Positions 6,400 through 12,270 of a DNA stretch of 12,270 bases are shown here, one piece after another. Source of the stretch: an uncultured Clostridia bacterium (GTDB lineage: Bacteria; Bacillota; Clostridia; Christensenellales; Maliibacteriaceae); contig CAKTSO010000047.1 of assembly GCA_934613185.1 (NCBI GenBank), forward strand, positions 1-12,270. The letters run 5' to 3'. The first letter of the stretch is position 1, and each line of letters opens with the position of its first letter. The translations under genes were made by a program, and so were the position numbers. The notes beneath the pieces were generated by a model. The model did no database searches. It was not told where the DNA came from and was given only the letters and a program-made list of their open reading frames with translations.

Positions 6400-8199
6400 T
6401 CAATCGTTCAAAAGCGGCTGCATATAGCGCGTACGGTAAGCAGTGTAGTCGGCATTGTAGCCCGCATCCGTACCCTCGTGAAGCAGGCGCAGATACGCCT
6501 GATGGTTTTTCAAGATCTCGACGTTTTCCTGCGAGAGGATCAGGATCGCACAGCTGGAGCACTGATCCGCGACGCGCTCCAGATACGTCAGCGTTTCAAG
6601 GAAAACCAGTCCGGCACCGATGGTGCAGGTCCCGGCTTTCAGGCGGTCGATGTGACGGTCGTGCAGCAGGGCGACCATGTCGTCGATGACCTCTTCCAGA
6701 GGCTCGATCTTTTTGGCAAGGACCGTGTCGTTCGTGCGGAATGCCTGGATGGCGATGTCGGTGATCGACATGATGGCGTCACAGAGCGTGTCAAGCTCGC
6801 TGCGCGCGCTGGAAGAGAAGCTGAGGGAGTCTTTTTTGAGCTTCTGTGCCATTTCGTCGAGGTTTGTGGCGTAGTCGCCGATGCGCTCGAAGCCGGACAT
6901 CGTCTGCATGAGCGAATTGATCATGCGATTGTCTTCCTGCGTTTGCGTATGGCCGGAAAGGCCGACCAGGAAGTTGTCCGCCGTGTCGGCGAAGCGGTCG
7001 AGCCGATCTTCGGTGGCAAGAAGATCTTCGCTTCGTTCGCCGTCATATTCGGTCAGCTGCACGATGCCGTCGAACAGATTGTCGCGGGCGATCGTTCCCA
7101 TGGCGCCGATGGCCTCGACGGCCGTTTCCAGCGCGATGGACGGGGAGATATAGAGTTTTTCATCCAGCGTATCCAACGCGGCAAAGCGCTTGTTTTTTTC
7201 CTCGCGCTTTTTGTCGGGACGGACGATGAGCATCGAGAGCTTCATCAAAACGCCGGTGAACGGCAAAAGGACGATTGCGGTGGCAAGATTGAAGATTGTC
7301 TGGAAGTCGGCGATGTTGCCGCTGGAGACGACGCTGTCCCACATGCCGGGGAGCGCGCCGTAACGCCGAAGGAGCGACAGCGCGATCATGAACAGGATCG
7401 TGCCGATGGTATTGAAGAGAATATGGACAACACCCGTGCGCTTCGCGTCCTTGGACGTGCCGATGGAGCAGACGATTGCCGTCGTTACGCAGGTACCGAG
7501 GTTGATGCCCATGATGATGGGGAACATACAGTTGAATGTGATAAGCCCGGTCGATGCGAGCGTCTGCACGATACCGACCATGGCGGAAGAGCTTTGCACG
7601 ACAATCGTCAAAACGAGGCCGATCGCAAGCCCGAGGAACGGCGTTTTGGAGAACGTCGCCACGAGATTGGCAAACTCGGGCGACTGCGACAGCGGCTCCA
7701 CCGCGCCCGTCATGGTGATAAGGCCGGTGAACAGGACGCCGAAGCCGAGGAAGATCTCGCCGATCGTCTTGGAGTTGTCGCGCTTGACGAACATGATGAG
7801 GACGATGCCGATGATGGCGGCGAGCGGCGCGAGCGTCGTGGGTTTAAAAAGATCGACAAACGAACCGCCGGTCGAATCGATATCCATCAAACGGATGATC
7901 TGCGCGGTGACGGTCGTGCCGATGTTGGCGCCGAGGACGATGCTGACAGACTGCTTCAGATCGAGAATGCCGGCGCCGATCAGGCCGACGGTCAAAACGA
8001 TCGTCGCCGTGGAGCTTTGGATGACGGCGGTGACGAGCATGCCGGTGATAAGACCCATCACAGGATTCTGCGTCAGTTTTCCGAGCGCGTTTTTCAGCGC
8101 CTCGCCGGAAGAATTTTTCAGACCGTCGCCCATGACTTCCATGCCGTAGAGAAACAGCGCAAGGCCGCCCAGCAGCGTGATAACCGAGAAAATCGACAT
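6400..8199 (-). CDS. Na+/phosphate cotransporter family protein with C-terminal PhoU domain
   Basis: The protein has 599 residues from ATG 8199, chosen because AGAGAGGG lies just upstream; the frame is open 28 codons further but without a ribosome site. Residues 1-325 are a multi-helix membrane domain with the duplicated hallmark of the NptA/PNaS family: QSSTATIVL (61-69) with GANIGTT (90-96), and QSSSAMVGI (202-210) with GINLGT (231-236). Residues about 345-570 are a PhoU-like helical bundle in the cytoplasm with two metal-type motifs, FERIGDYATNLDE (437-449) and YLERVADQCSSC (539-550). It should import inorganic phosphate with sodium, with PhoU modulating activity. It is transcribed away from a PhoB/PhoR-like pair across a 232-nt region that carries PhoP-box-like repeats, so control by phosphate is likely. 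Confidence 0.93.
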   Translation of the reverse strand: MSIFSVITLLGGLALFLYGMEVMGDGLKNSSGEALKNALGKLTQNPVMGLITGMLVTAVIQSSTATIVLTVGLIGAGILDLKQSVSIVLGANIGTTVTAQIIRLMDIDSTGGSFVDLFKPTTLAPLAAIIGIVLIMFVKRDNSKTIGEIFLGFGVLFTGLITMTGAVEPLSQSPEFANLVATFSKTPFLGLAIGLVLTIVVQSSSAMVGIVQTLASTGLITFNCMFPIIMGINLGTCVTTAIVCSIGTSKDAKRTGVVHILFNTIGTILFMIALSLLRRYGALPGMWDSVVSSGNIADFQTIFNLATAIVLLPFTGVLMKLSMLIVRPDKKREEKNKRFAALDTLDEKLYISPSIALETAVEAIGAMGTIARDNLFDGIVQLTEYDGERSEDLLATEDRLDRFADTADNFLVGLSGHTQTQEDNRMINSLMQTMSGFERIGDYATNLDEMAQKLKKDSLSFSSSARSELDTLCDAIMSITDIAIQAFRTNDTVLAKKIEPLEEVIDDMVALLHDRHIDRLKAGTCTIGAGLVFLETLTYLERVADQCSSCAILILSQENVEILKNHQAYLRLLHEGTDAGYNADYTAYRTRYMQPLLND

Positions 8200-8254
8200 A
8201 ATGCCCTCTCTTTTGTTTTGTTCCCTTTGGGTTCTTTTCTTCTGATACACCTTG

Positions 8255-8283
8255 ATAATACTGTTAAATGTTTGACAAGTCAA
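8255..8283 (-). promoter_or_regulatory. sigma-A type promoter of the phosphate transporter gene
   Basis: On the minus strand TTGACT (8278-8283) and TATTAT (8255-8260) are separated by exactly 17 nt. The predicted start of transcription is near 8248, leaving a leader of about 50 nt before ATG 8199. The -35 box is interwoven with the PhoP-box-like hexamers. No terminator-like or riboswitch-like structure was seen in the leader. Confidence 0.7.
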
Positions 8284-8298
8284 TGTAAAATCTGTGAA
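8262..8298 (-). promoter_or_regulatory. candidate PhoP box (TTnACA-type repeats)
   Basis: Read on the minus strand: TTCACA (8293-8298), 3 nt, TTTACA (8284-8289), 5 nt, TTGTCA (8273-8278), 5 nt, TTAACA (8262-8267). A weaker GTCACA lies at 8301-8306. Three of the repeats are spaced one helical turn (11 bp). In Bacillus the response regulator PhoP binds direct TT(A/C/T)ACA-like repeats about 5 bp apart, upstream of or overlapping promoter elements. The location between a PhoB/PhoR-like pair and a phosphate transporter makes this reading attractive. The third hexamer deviates (TTGTCA). Confidence 0.55.
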
Positions 8299-8346
8299 AC
8301 TGTGACGATTATGGCGTGATGTTTGACGATAAAACGCGCACGGCGG

Positions 8347-8375
8347 GTGACCCCAAATGCAGGTTATGTTATAAT
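8347..8375 (+). promoter_or_regulatory. extended -10 promoter of the two-component operon
   Basis: TATAAT (8370-8375) is a perfect -10 box preceded by TG one base upstream (8367-8368), giving an extended -10. The -35 position, 17 nt away, holds GTGACC (8347-8352), a weak match, which suggests basal or activator-assisted transcription. The response regulator starts at 8432, so the leader is about 50 nt. Confidence 0.7.
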
Positions 8376-8431
8376 CGGTTTAACGATTCTGCCGTTTGGC
8401 GGAACGTTTGCGCCATTTTATGGAGGAAACC

Positions 8432-9109
8432 ATGATCTATCTTCTGGAAGACGATGACAGCATCCGCAACTTTGTCCTCTACGGGCTGAACAACTCCGGG
8501 CTGCCCGCGGAAGGGTTCGAGCGTCCGTCGCTGTTTTGGGCGGCGCTTCGTAAAAACAAACCGGATCTTGTTTTGCTCGACATCATGCTGCCCGAGGAAG
8601 ACGGGCTGAGCATCCTGAAAAAACTGCGCGCCGACAGCGAATACGCGTCGATGCCCATCATCATGCTGACGGCGAAAAGCACCGAATACGACAAGGTGAT
8701 CGGTCTTGACGGCGGCGCGGACGATTACGTATCCAAACCCTTCGGGATCATGGAGCTGATCTCGCGCATCCGCGCGCTTTTGCGCCGCACCGCGCGGGAA
8801 AAGACGGAGGATTTCGAATATCGCGACGCGGAGCTTTTCGTCAGCCGAAAGAGCCGGACGGTCGAGGTGAACGGGCAAAAGGCCGCGCTGACGTATAAGG
8901 AATTCGAGCTTTTGTGCATGCTTTTGAAAAACAGGGGAACGGTCCTGACGCGCGACCGCATCCTGCGCACGATCTGGGGCTATGATTTCGACGGGGAGAA
9001 CCGCACGGTCGACGTTCATATCCGAACGCTTCGCGCAAAACTCGGCGAATACGGCGACAAGATCGAGACGGTGCGCGGCGTCGGATATCGGATGGTGGAC
9101 GAAGCGTGA
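8432..9109 (+). CDS. OmpR/PhoB-family response regulator
   Basis: A 225-residue protein starts at ATG 8432, with GGAGG 5-6 nt upstream; an in-frame ATG at 8396 lacks a ribosome site. The receiver domain (1-115) has the acidic pocket E6-D7-D8, phospho-acceptor D50 (DLVLLDIMLPEEDG), T80 (IIMLTAKS) and K102 in YVSKPFG. The DNA-binding winged helix (about 125-222) shows LTYKEFELLCMLLKNRG, LTRDRILRTIWGYDF, RTVDVHIRTLRAKLG and the end VRGVGYRM, the standard OmpR/PhoB pattern. It is a cytoplasmic transcription factor activated by the kinase encoded next. Its stop overlaps the kinase start by 4 nt. The divergent phosphate transporter suggests a PhoB/PhoP role, but the family alone does not prove the signal. 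Confidence 0.93.
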   Translation: MIYLLEDDDSIRNFVLYGLNNSGLPAEGFERPSLFWAALRKNKPDLVLLDIMLPEEDGLSILKKLRADSEYASMPIIMLTAKSTEYDKVIGLDGGADDYVSKPFGIMELISRIRALLRRTAREKTEDFEYRDAELFVSRKSRTVEVNGQKAALTYKEFELLCMLLKNRGTVLTRDRILRTIWGYDFDGENRTVDVHIRTLRAKLGEYGDKIETVRGVGYRMVDEA

Positions 9110-10452
9110 CGAGAAAAATATTTCGGGCGATCGTCGCCTGCGCGCTGATCGTTCTTGCAATCTGCGTCGCGACGATGTCCGTCTGTCTTTATCAAAGCCG
9201 GAAACAGAGCGTCTTTCGCGAAATGGACGTGGAGGCGGAGCTGATCGCGCGCGGCTGCGAAGCAAGCGGCGCGGCGTATTTTGAGACGCTTCCTTCCGAA
9301 TCCAATCGCATCACATGGATCGCGGCGGACGGTACGGTGTTATACGACAGCTTCGTGGACGCGGCGTCGCTTTCCAATCATGCGCAGCGCGAAGAAGTCC
9401 GCATGGCAAAACAAAACGGCAGCGGCAAATGCGTCCGCATGTCGGACACGCTGCTTGAGCGCACCTATTATTATGCGCTTGCGCTGGAGGACGGATCCGT
9501 CGTGCGCGTGGCGAGCGTTCAGCCTTCCAACGGAATGACGGCGCTGCGCCTTATGCCCTGGACGGCGGCGCTTGTGCTGGTCTCCGGCGGGATCGCCGTG
9601 GTGTTCGCGCGAAGGCTGACGAAAAAGATCGTCGCGCCGATTAACGAGATCGACCCGGAAAATCCCTGCGCACAGGACTGCTATGAAGAACTGCGCCCGC
9701 TTTTGCAGCGCATCGAACGCCAAAACGAGCTTTCGCGCGTGCGGATGGCGGACATGAAACGGGAAAAGGACGCGGCGGACAAACAGGAGGCAATGCGGCG
9801 CGAGTTTACCGCGAACGTCTCACATGAACTGAAGACGCCGCTTACGTCGATTTACGGCATCTCCGAAATGATGATGAACGGGATCGTCAAGCCGGAGGAC
9901 ATGAACGGTTTTGCCAAAACGATCCATGACGAATCCGGGCGGCTGATTAACCTTGTTGCAGATATTCTGCACTTGTCTCAGCTGGACGAGGAAGGCCACT
10001 TGGAAATGGGGGAGGCGGTCGATCTGTATGAGGTGAGCGAACGCGTCCTGCGCCGATTGGCCGAACCGGCAAAACAGCGGAATATCAACCTTCATCTGCA
10101 CGGGCAAAAGACCGTAATCCGCGGCAATTACGACCTTGCGGAGGAGCTGCTCTACAATCTGGTCGACAACGCGATCAAATATAATAAGGAAGACGGAGAA
10201 GTCGACGTGACGGTGGAACCGTTCGACAGCGGCGCACGCTGGATCGTGCGGGACACGGGGATCGGCATTGCGAAGGAACATCTGCCGCGTGTCTTCGAAC
10301 GGTTTTACCGCGTCGACAAGGGACACTCGCGAAAGATCGGCGGGACGGGGCTCGGACTTTCCATCGTCAAGCATGCGGCGGCGGAACTGTCCGCGGCGGT
10401 GAAGATCCAAAGCGAGCCGAATGTCGGGACGACGGTGACCGTCACGTTCTAA
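9106..10452 (+). CDS. sensor histidine kinase, PhoR-like architecture
   Basis: The protein has 448 residues from GTG 9106, whose GTGA overlaps the stop of the response regulator, indicating coupled translation. A first membrane helix (about 5-28) and a second (about 148-167) enclose an extracytoplasmic sensor region of roughly 120 residues containing a WIAADGTVLYDS strand pair. A short linker follows, without a clear full HAMP or PAS domain. HisKA carries the phospho-acceptor H240 in FTANVSHELKTPLTS. The ATPase domain has the N box (EELLYNLVDNAIKY, N351 and N355), G1 box DTGIGIA (383-389), an F box FERFYRVD (397-404) and G2 box GGTGLGLS (412-419). All catalytic motifs are intact. It should autophosphorylate and pass phosphate to D50 of its partner. 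Phosphate sensing is inferred from context. Confidence 0.93.
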   Translation: MTRKIFRAIVACALIVLAICVATMSVCLYQSRKQSVFREMDVEAELIARGCEASGAAYFETLPSESNRITWIAADGTVLYDSFVDAASLSNHAQREEVRMAKQNGSGKCVRMSDTLLERTYYYALALEDGSVVRVASVQPSNGMTALRLMPWTAALVLVSGGIAVVFARRLTKKIVAPINEIDPENPCAQDCYEELRPLLQRIERQNELSRVRMADMKREKDAADKQEAMRREFTANVSHELKTPLTSIYGISEMMMNGIVKPEDMNGFAKTIHDESGRLINLVADILHLSQLDEEGHLEMGEAVDLYEVSERVLRRLAEPAKQRNINLHLHGQKTVIRGNYDLAEELLYNLVDNAIKYNKEDGEVDVTVEPFDSGARWIVRDTGIGIAKEHLPRVFERFYRVDKGHSRKIGGTGLGLSIVKHAAAELSAAVKIQSEPNVGTTVTVTF

Positions 10453-10486
10453 TTACGAGAAAAAACGGCGGGAGGTATGTGGTTTG

Positions 10487-10786
10487 ATGCAGCAGAAAAA
10501 AGACGTGATCGACGACGTATGCCGCCAGATCGTCGATTTGATCCATCCGCAGGAGTTGATCGTGTTTAACGTCAAAACAAGCGGCGATACAGTGACGGCG
10601 TTTAAAGTCTGCGCGGTGTGCGGCGATACGGATCCGCAGGTTGCGGAGCACGTCGTCTATTTAAACGTCGACTGCGACGTCCCCTTCGATATTCTGGTTT
10701 ATACGGCGCAGCAGTGGGCGCGGCAGCTGCAAAATCCCTATTCGTTTGCGCAACAGATCCATAAAATGGGGCGGCGGTATTTATGA
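10487..10786 (+). CDS. nucleotidyltransferase-fold (MNT-like) protein, probably inactive
   Basis: The gene encodes 99 residues from ATG 10487, with GGAGG at 10471-10475; a TTG at 10484 is nearer the ideal spacing and would add one residue. The layout resembles minimal nucleotidyltransferases: an N-terminal helix (MQQKKDVIDDVCRQIVDLIHP), a strand ELIVFN, later VPFDILVYTAQQW with D68 at the place of the third catalytic aspartate, and an ending NPYSFAQQIHKMGRRYL. The usual GSxARG...SDxDL active-site motif is replaced by NVKTSG...FKVCAV, so the nucleotide-binding serine and the first two aspartates are absent. It sits 34 nt after the kinase and overlaps the following HEPN gene by 4 nt, the typical MNT-HEPN pairing. 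The assignment rests on this pairing and the partial motif match. Confidence 0.6.
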   Translation: MQQKKDVIDDVCRQIVDLIHPQELIVFNVKTSGDTVTAFKVCAVCGDTDPQVAEHVVYLNVDCDVPFDILVYTAQQWARQLQNPYSFAQQIHKMGRRYL

Positions 10787-11193
10787 CGAGAAGACGAAGC
10801 GGCAGTCATGACAGTCGCGATTACGACGATTGGCTTGACTTTTCTTATGACGATTTGCAGGCGGCGATTACGCTGATGCAAAATCCCGAATGCCGTAACG
10901 CGGCGGCGTTTCACTGCCAGCAGTGTATCGAGAAAGCGCTCAAGGCGTTCATTCTTTATAAAACGGGCAAAGCCGTCGACGGACATAATTTAACCTGGCT
11001 TTGTAAACAGGCGGTCAAGCAGGATACGTCGCTTGACGAATGGCTCGACGAAAGCGCGTATTTGAACCGCTACTATATTCAGACACGCTATCCGTCCGAC
11101 GAACCGCTGGCGCTTGACGAAGGAAAACTGCAAACGGTTTTGAAAATGGCGAAGGATATGTACGCCGCGATCTGCGAAAGAGTCGACGGCTGA
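10783..11193 (+). CDS. HEPN domain-containing protein
   Basis: A 136-residue, mainly helical protein starts at ATG 10783 (ATGA overlap with the upstream stop). Features of the HEPN family are DYDDWLDFSYDDLQAA (13-28), the hallmark AAAFHCQQCIEKALKAFIL (40-58), GHNLTWLC (67-74) and YIQTRYPSDEP (98-108). HEPN proteins paired with minimal nucleotidyltransferases form toxin-antitoxin or nucleotide-binding complexes. A C-terminal catalytic Rx4-6H RNase motif is not seen, so this may be a non-nuclease HEPN. The mature unit is probably a complex with the preceding protein. The operon ends after it at the terminator near 11,240. Confidence 0.85.
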   Translation: MTRRRSGSHDSRDYDDWLDFSYDDLQAAITLMQNPECRNAAAFHCQQCIEKALKAFILYKTGKAVDGHNLTWLCKQAVKQDTSLDEWLDESAYLNRYYIQTRYPSDEPLALDEGKLQTVLKMAKDMYAAICERVDG

Positions 11194-11237
11194 CGTTCTT
11201 CCTATGTGCGCTAAAAGCGGAATTTAAAAGTAGACTG

Positions 11238-11272
11238 AAAAAAGCGTCCGGTTTTCAATCGAACGCTTTTTT
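11238..11272 (+). terminator. strong intrinsic terminator after the HEPN gene
   Basis: AGCGTcCGGTT (11243-11253) pairs with AATCGaACGCT (11257-11267) around a 3-nt loop, with one C-A mismatch and one G-U pair. It is flanked by an A-run (11238-11243) and a T-run (11267-11272). It lies about 45 nt past the HEPN stop codon. The A-run would also let it work for minus-strand transcripts. Confidence 0.88.
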
Positions 11273-11303
11273 GATTGCTCAAAAATAAATCAGTAAAAAA
11301 AGA

Positions 11304-11331
11304 TTGAAAAAAGCTTGGAATGTGTTACGAT
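11304..11331 (+). promoter_or_regulatory. promoter of the alcohol dehydrogenase gene
   Basis: TTGAAA (11304-11309), a 16-nt spacer and TACGAT (11326-11331) form a sigma-A type promoter, with TG at 11323-11324 giving an extended -10. The start of transcription would be near 11338 and the leader about 68 nt. A Rex-type TTGTTAAN4TTAACAA operator was looked for and not seen. Confidence 0.6.
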
Positions 11332-11405
11332 AAAGAAAATGGATCGCGAGAATGCCACAGGAATCCGCACGATCGGTTTTAATGAAAAACTGGAGGTCTT
11401 TGGTT

Positions 11406-12270
11406 ATGAAAGGTTACGGAATGATCCGCGTCGGCGAAGCCGGATGGATGGAACATGAAAAACCGACGGCCGGTCCGCTCGATGCGATCGTGCGTCCGCT
11501 GATGGTCGCGCCCTGCTCTTCCGATACGCACATGATGCACGGCGGCAGCGGCCCCGTGGAGGACCGCATTCTCGGCCACGAAGCGGTGGGCGAGGTCGTC
11601 GAGATCGGCTCTCTCGTGACGAAGTTCAAGCCCGGCGACGTTGTCGTCGTGCCCTGCACGACGCCCGACTGGGAAGCGCCCGGCATGCAGAGAAAGGGCG
11701 GCAACAACGCACACGACTACGGCACCGCCGCGAGCTTTAAATTTCTGACGCAGAAAGACGGCGTCTTCGCCGAGTTTTTCTCTGTCAATAACGCCGACGC
11801 GAATCTCGTTTTGATGCCAGAGGACGTTTCCATGGAAGCGGCGCTGATGACGACCGACATGATGTCGACGGGCATGTACGGCGCGGAGATGGCGAACATC
11901 CAGCTCGGCGACACCGTCGTGGTGTTCGGCATCGGCCCCGTCGGTCTTATGGCGGTCGCGGGCGCTGCGCTGCTCGGCGCGGGGCGCATCATCGCCATCG
12001 GCACGCGCCCGAATTGCATTGCGCTTGCCAAAGAATACGGCGCGACGGATATCGTCAGCTATAAAGACGGTGATGTGGTCGAGCAGATCCTTGCGATCAA
12101 CGGCGGCCAGGTCGACAGCGTCATCATCGCGGGCGGCAACGCGGCGACGATGAATCAGGCACTCATGGTCGTCAAGGCCAACGGCACCGTGTCCAACATC
12201 AACTATCTCGACGCGACCGACGCGTACAACGTGCCGACGCCGCTGGTGTTCCTCGGCATGGGCGATGTAA
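11406..12270 (+). CDS. adh: NADP-type zinc secondary alcohol dehydrogenase (3' end outside window)
   Basis: The gene starts at ATG 11406, with GGAGG (11392-11396) 9 nt upstream, and is open to the window end (288 codons of an expected 350 or so). It closely resembles the secondary alcohol dehydrogenase of Thermoanaerobacter brockii, as recalled. Shared features are the N-terminus MKGYGMIRVGEAGWMEHEKP, catalytic zinc ligands C37, H58 (ILGHEAVGEVVEIG) and D151 (TTDMMSTG), and DAIVRPLMVAPCSSD. The Rossmann motif is GIGPVGLMAVAGA (175-187), followed by GTRP (199-202) and Y219. In the T. brockii enzyme the matching G-S-R and Tyr positions bind the NADP 2'-phosphate; serine is threonine here. There is one residue less between C37 and the zinc histidine. 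The expected activity is NADP(H)-dependent oxidation of 2-propanol-type alcohols or reduction of ketones and aldehydes in the cytoplasm. Confidence 0.93.
   Translation, partial: MKGYGMIRVGEAGWMEHEKPTAGPLDAIVRPLMVAPCSSDTHMMHGGSGPVEDRILGHEAVGEVVEIGSLVTKFKPGDVVVVPCTTPDWEAPGMQRKGGNNAHDYGTAASFKFLTQKDGVFAEFFSVNNADANLVLMPEDVSMEAALMTTDMMSTGMYGAEMANIQLGDTVVVFGIGPVGLMAVAGAALLGAGRIIAIGTRPNCIALAKEYGATDIVSYKDGDVVEQILAINGGQVDSVIIAGGNAATMNQALMVVKANGTVSNINYLDATDAYNVPTPLVFLGMGDV

Noticed and set aside
6370..6400. GCAAG-AAAAAT-CTTGC hairpin after the phosphate transporter gene as a terminator
   Set aside because: The stem is only 5-6 bp and A/T-rich, and no T-run follows, so it is too weak to call.
4065..6689. 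874-codon open frame on the plus strand opposite the nitroreductase and glyA
   Set aside because: It is antisense to two clear genes with complete family motifs. Its length comes from G/C-ending codons, which remove stops on the opposite strand.
6478..8319. 613-codon plus-strand frame opposite the phosphate transporter
   Set aside because: It is the shadow of the Na+/Pi-PhoU gene. The translation is an Arg/Asp-rich low-complexity sequence with no recognisable domain.
8369..9265. 298-codon minus-strand frame opposite the response regulator
   Set aside because: It is antisense to a textbook OmpR/PhoB-type regulator and covers the operon promoter.
10894..10917. RNAAAFH (Rx5H) in the HEPN protein as a catalytic RNase motif
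   Set aside because: The His belongs to the conserved H-QQ-EKALKA helix of the family. The catalytic Rx4-6H motif of nuclease HEPN proteins lies near the C-terminal helix, where none is present.
11273..11405. Riboswitch or Rex operator in the alcohol dehydrogenase leader
   Set aside because: No conserved fold or TTGTTAA/TTAACAA dyad could be seen. Only a promoter and ribosome site are supported.

Overview
The window looks like a moderately GC-rich chromosome of a Firmicute, most likely a Clostridia-type anaerobe. The signs are strong Shine-Dalgarno sites (GGAGG-type), a ferredoxin-nitroreductase, a Thermoanaerobacter-like secondary alcohol dehydrogenase, a Na+/phosphate transporter fused to PhoU, and a candidate Gram-positive type PhoP box. 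Third codon positions are strongly G/C biased, which creates very long antisense shadow frames that are not genes. No rRNA, tRNA or CRISPR array was seen.

Positions 1 to about 2,543 are a broken prophage remnant, mainly on the plus strand. It holds the tail of a small membrane protein, a 52-residue coiled-coil protein, a phage minor head protein that lacks its normal N-terminus but keeps a toxin-like C-terminal domain, an overlapping 80-residue gene that may be its immunity partner, and a large terminase broken by a frameshift and a C-terminal truncation. A minus-strand gene tail with its own terminator (about 388-655) abuts the head gene, so at least one rearrangement joint lies there. Positions 2,544-2,701 are non-coding and contain two small hairpins.

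Positions 2,702-8,199 carry four minus-strand housekeeping genes. An ACT-ACT-metallo-beta-lactamase fusion protein follows a ferredoxin-nitroreductase by 1 nt. Upstream of these lie glyA (serine hydroxymethyltransferase), with a good terminator, and a Na+/Pi cotransporter-PhoU protein.

Positions 8,200-8,431 are a divergent control region. On the minus strand a sigma-A type promoter overlaps a run of PhoP-box-like hexamers in front of the transporter. On the plus strand an extended -10 promoter drives a PhoB/OmpR-type response regulator and its sensor kinase. The arrangement suggests that the two-component system responds to phosphate and controls the transporter. The same operon continues into a nucleotidyltransferase-fold protein that seems to have lost catalytic residues, paired with a HEPN-domain protein, and ends at a strong terminator (11,238-11,272).

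The last gene (11,406 to the window edge) is an NADP-type zinc secondary alcohol dehydrogenase with its own promoter, cut by the window end.
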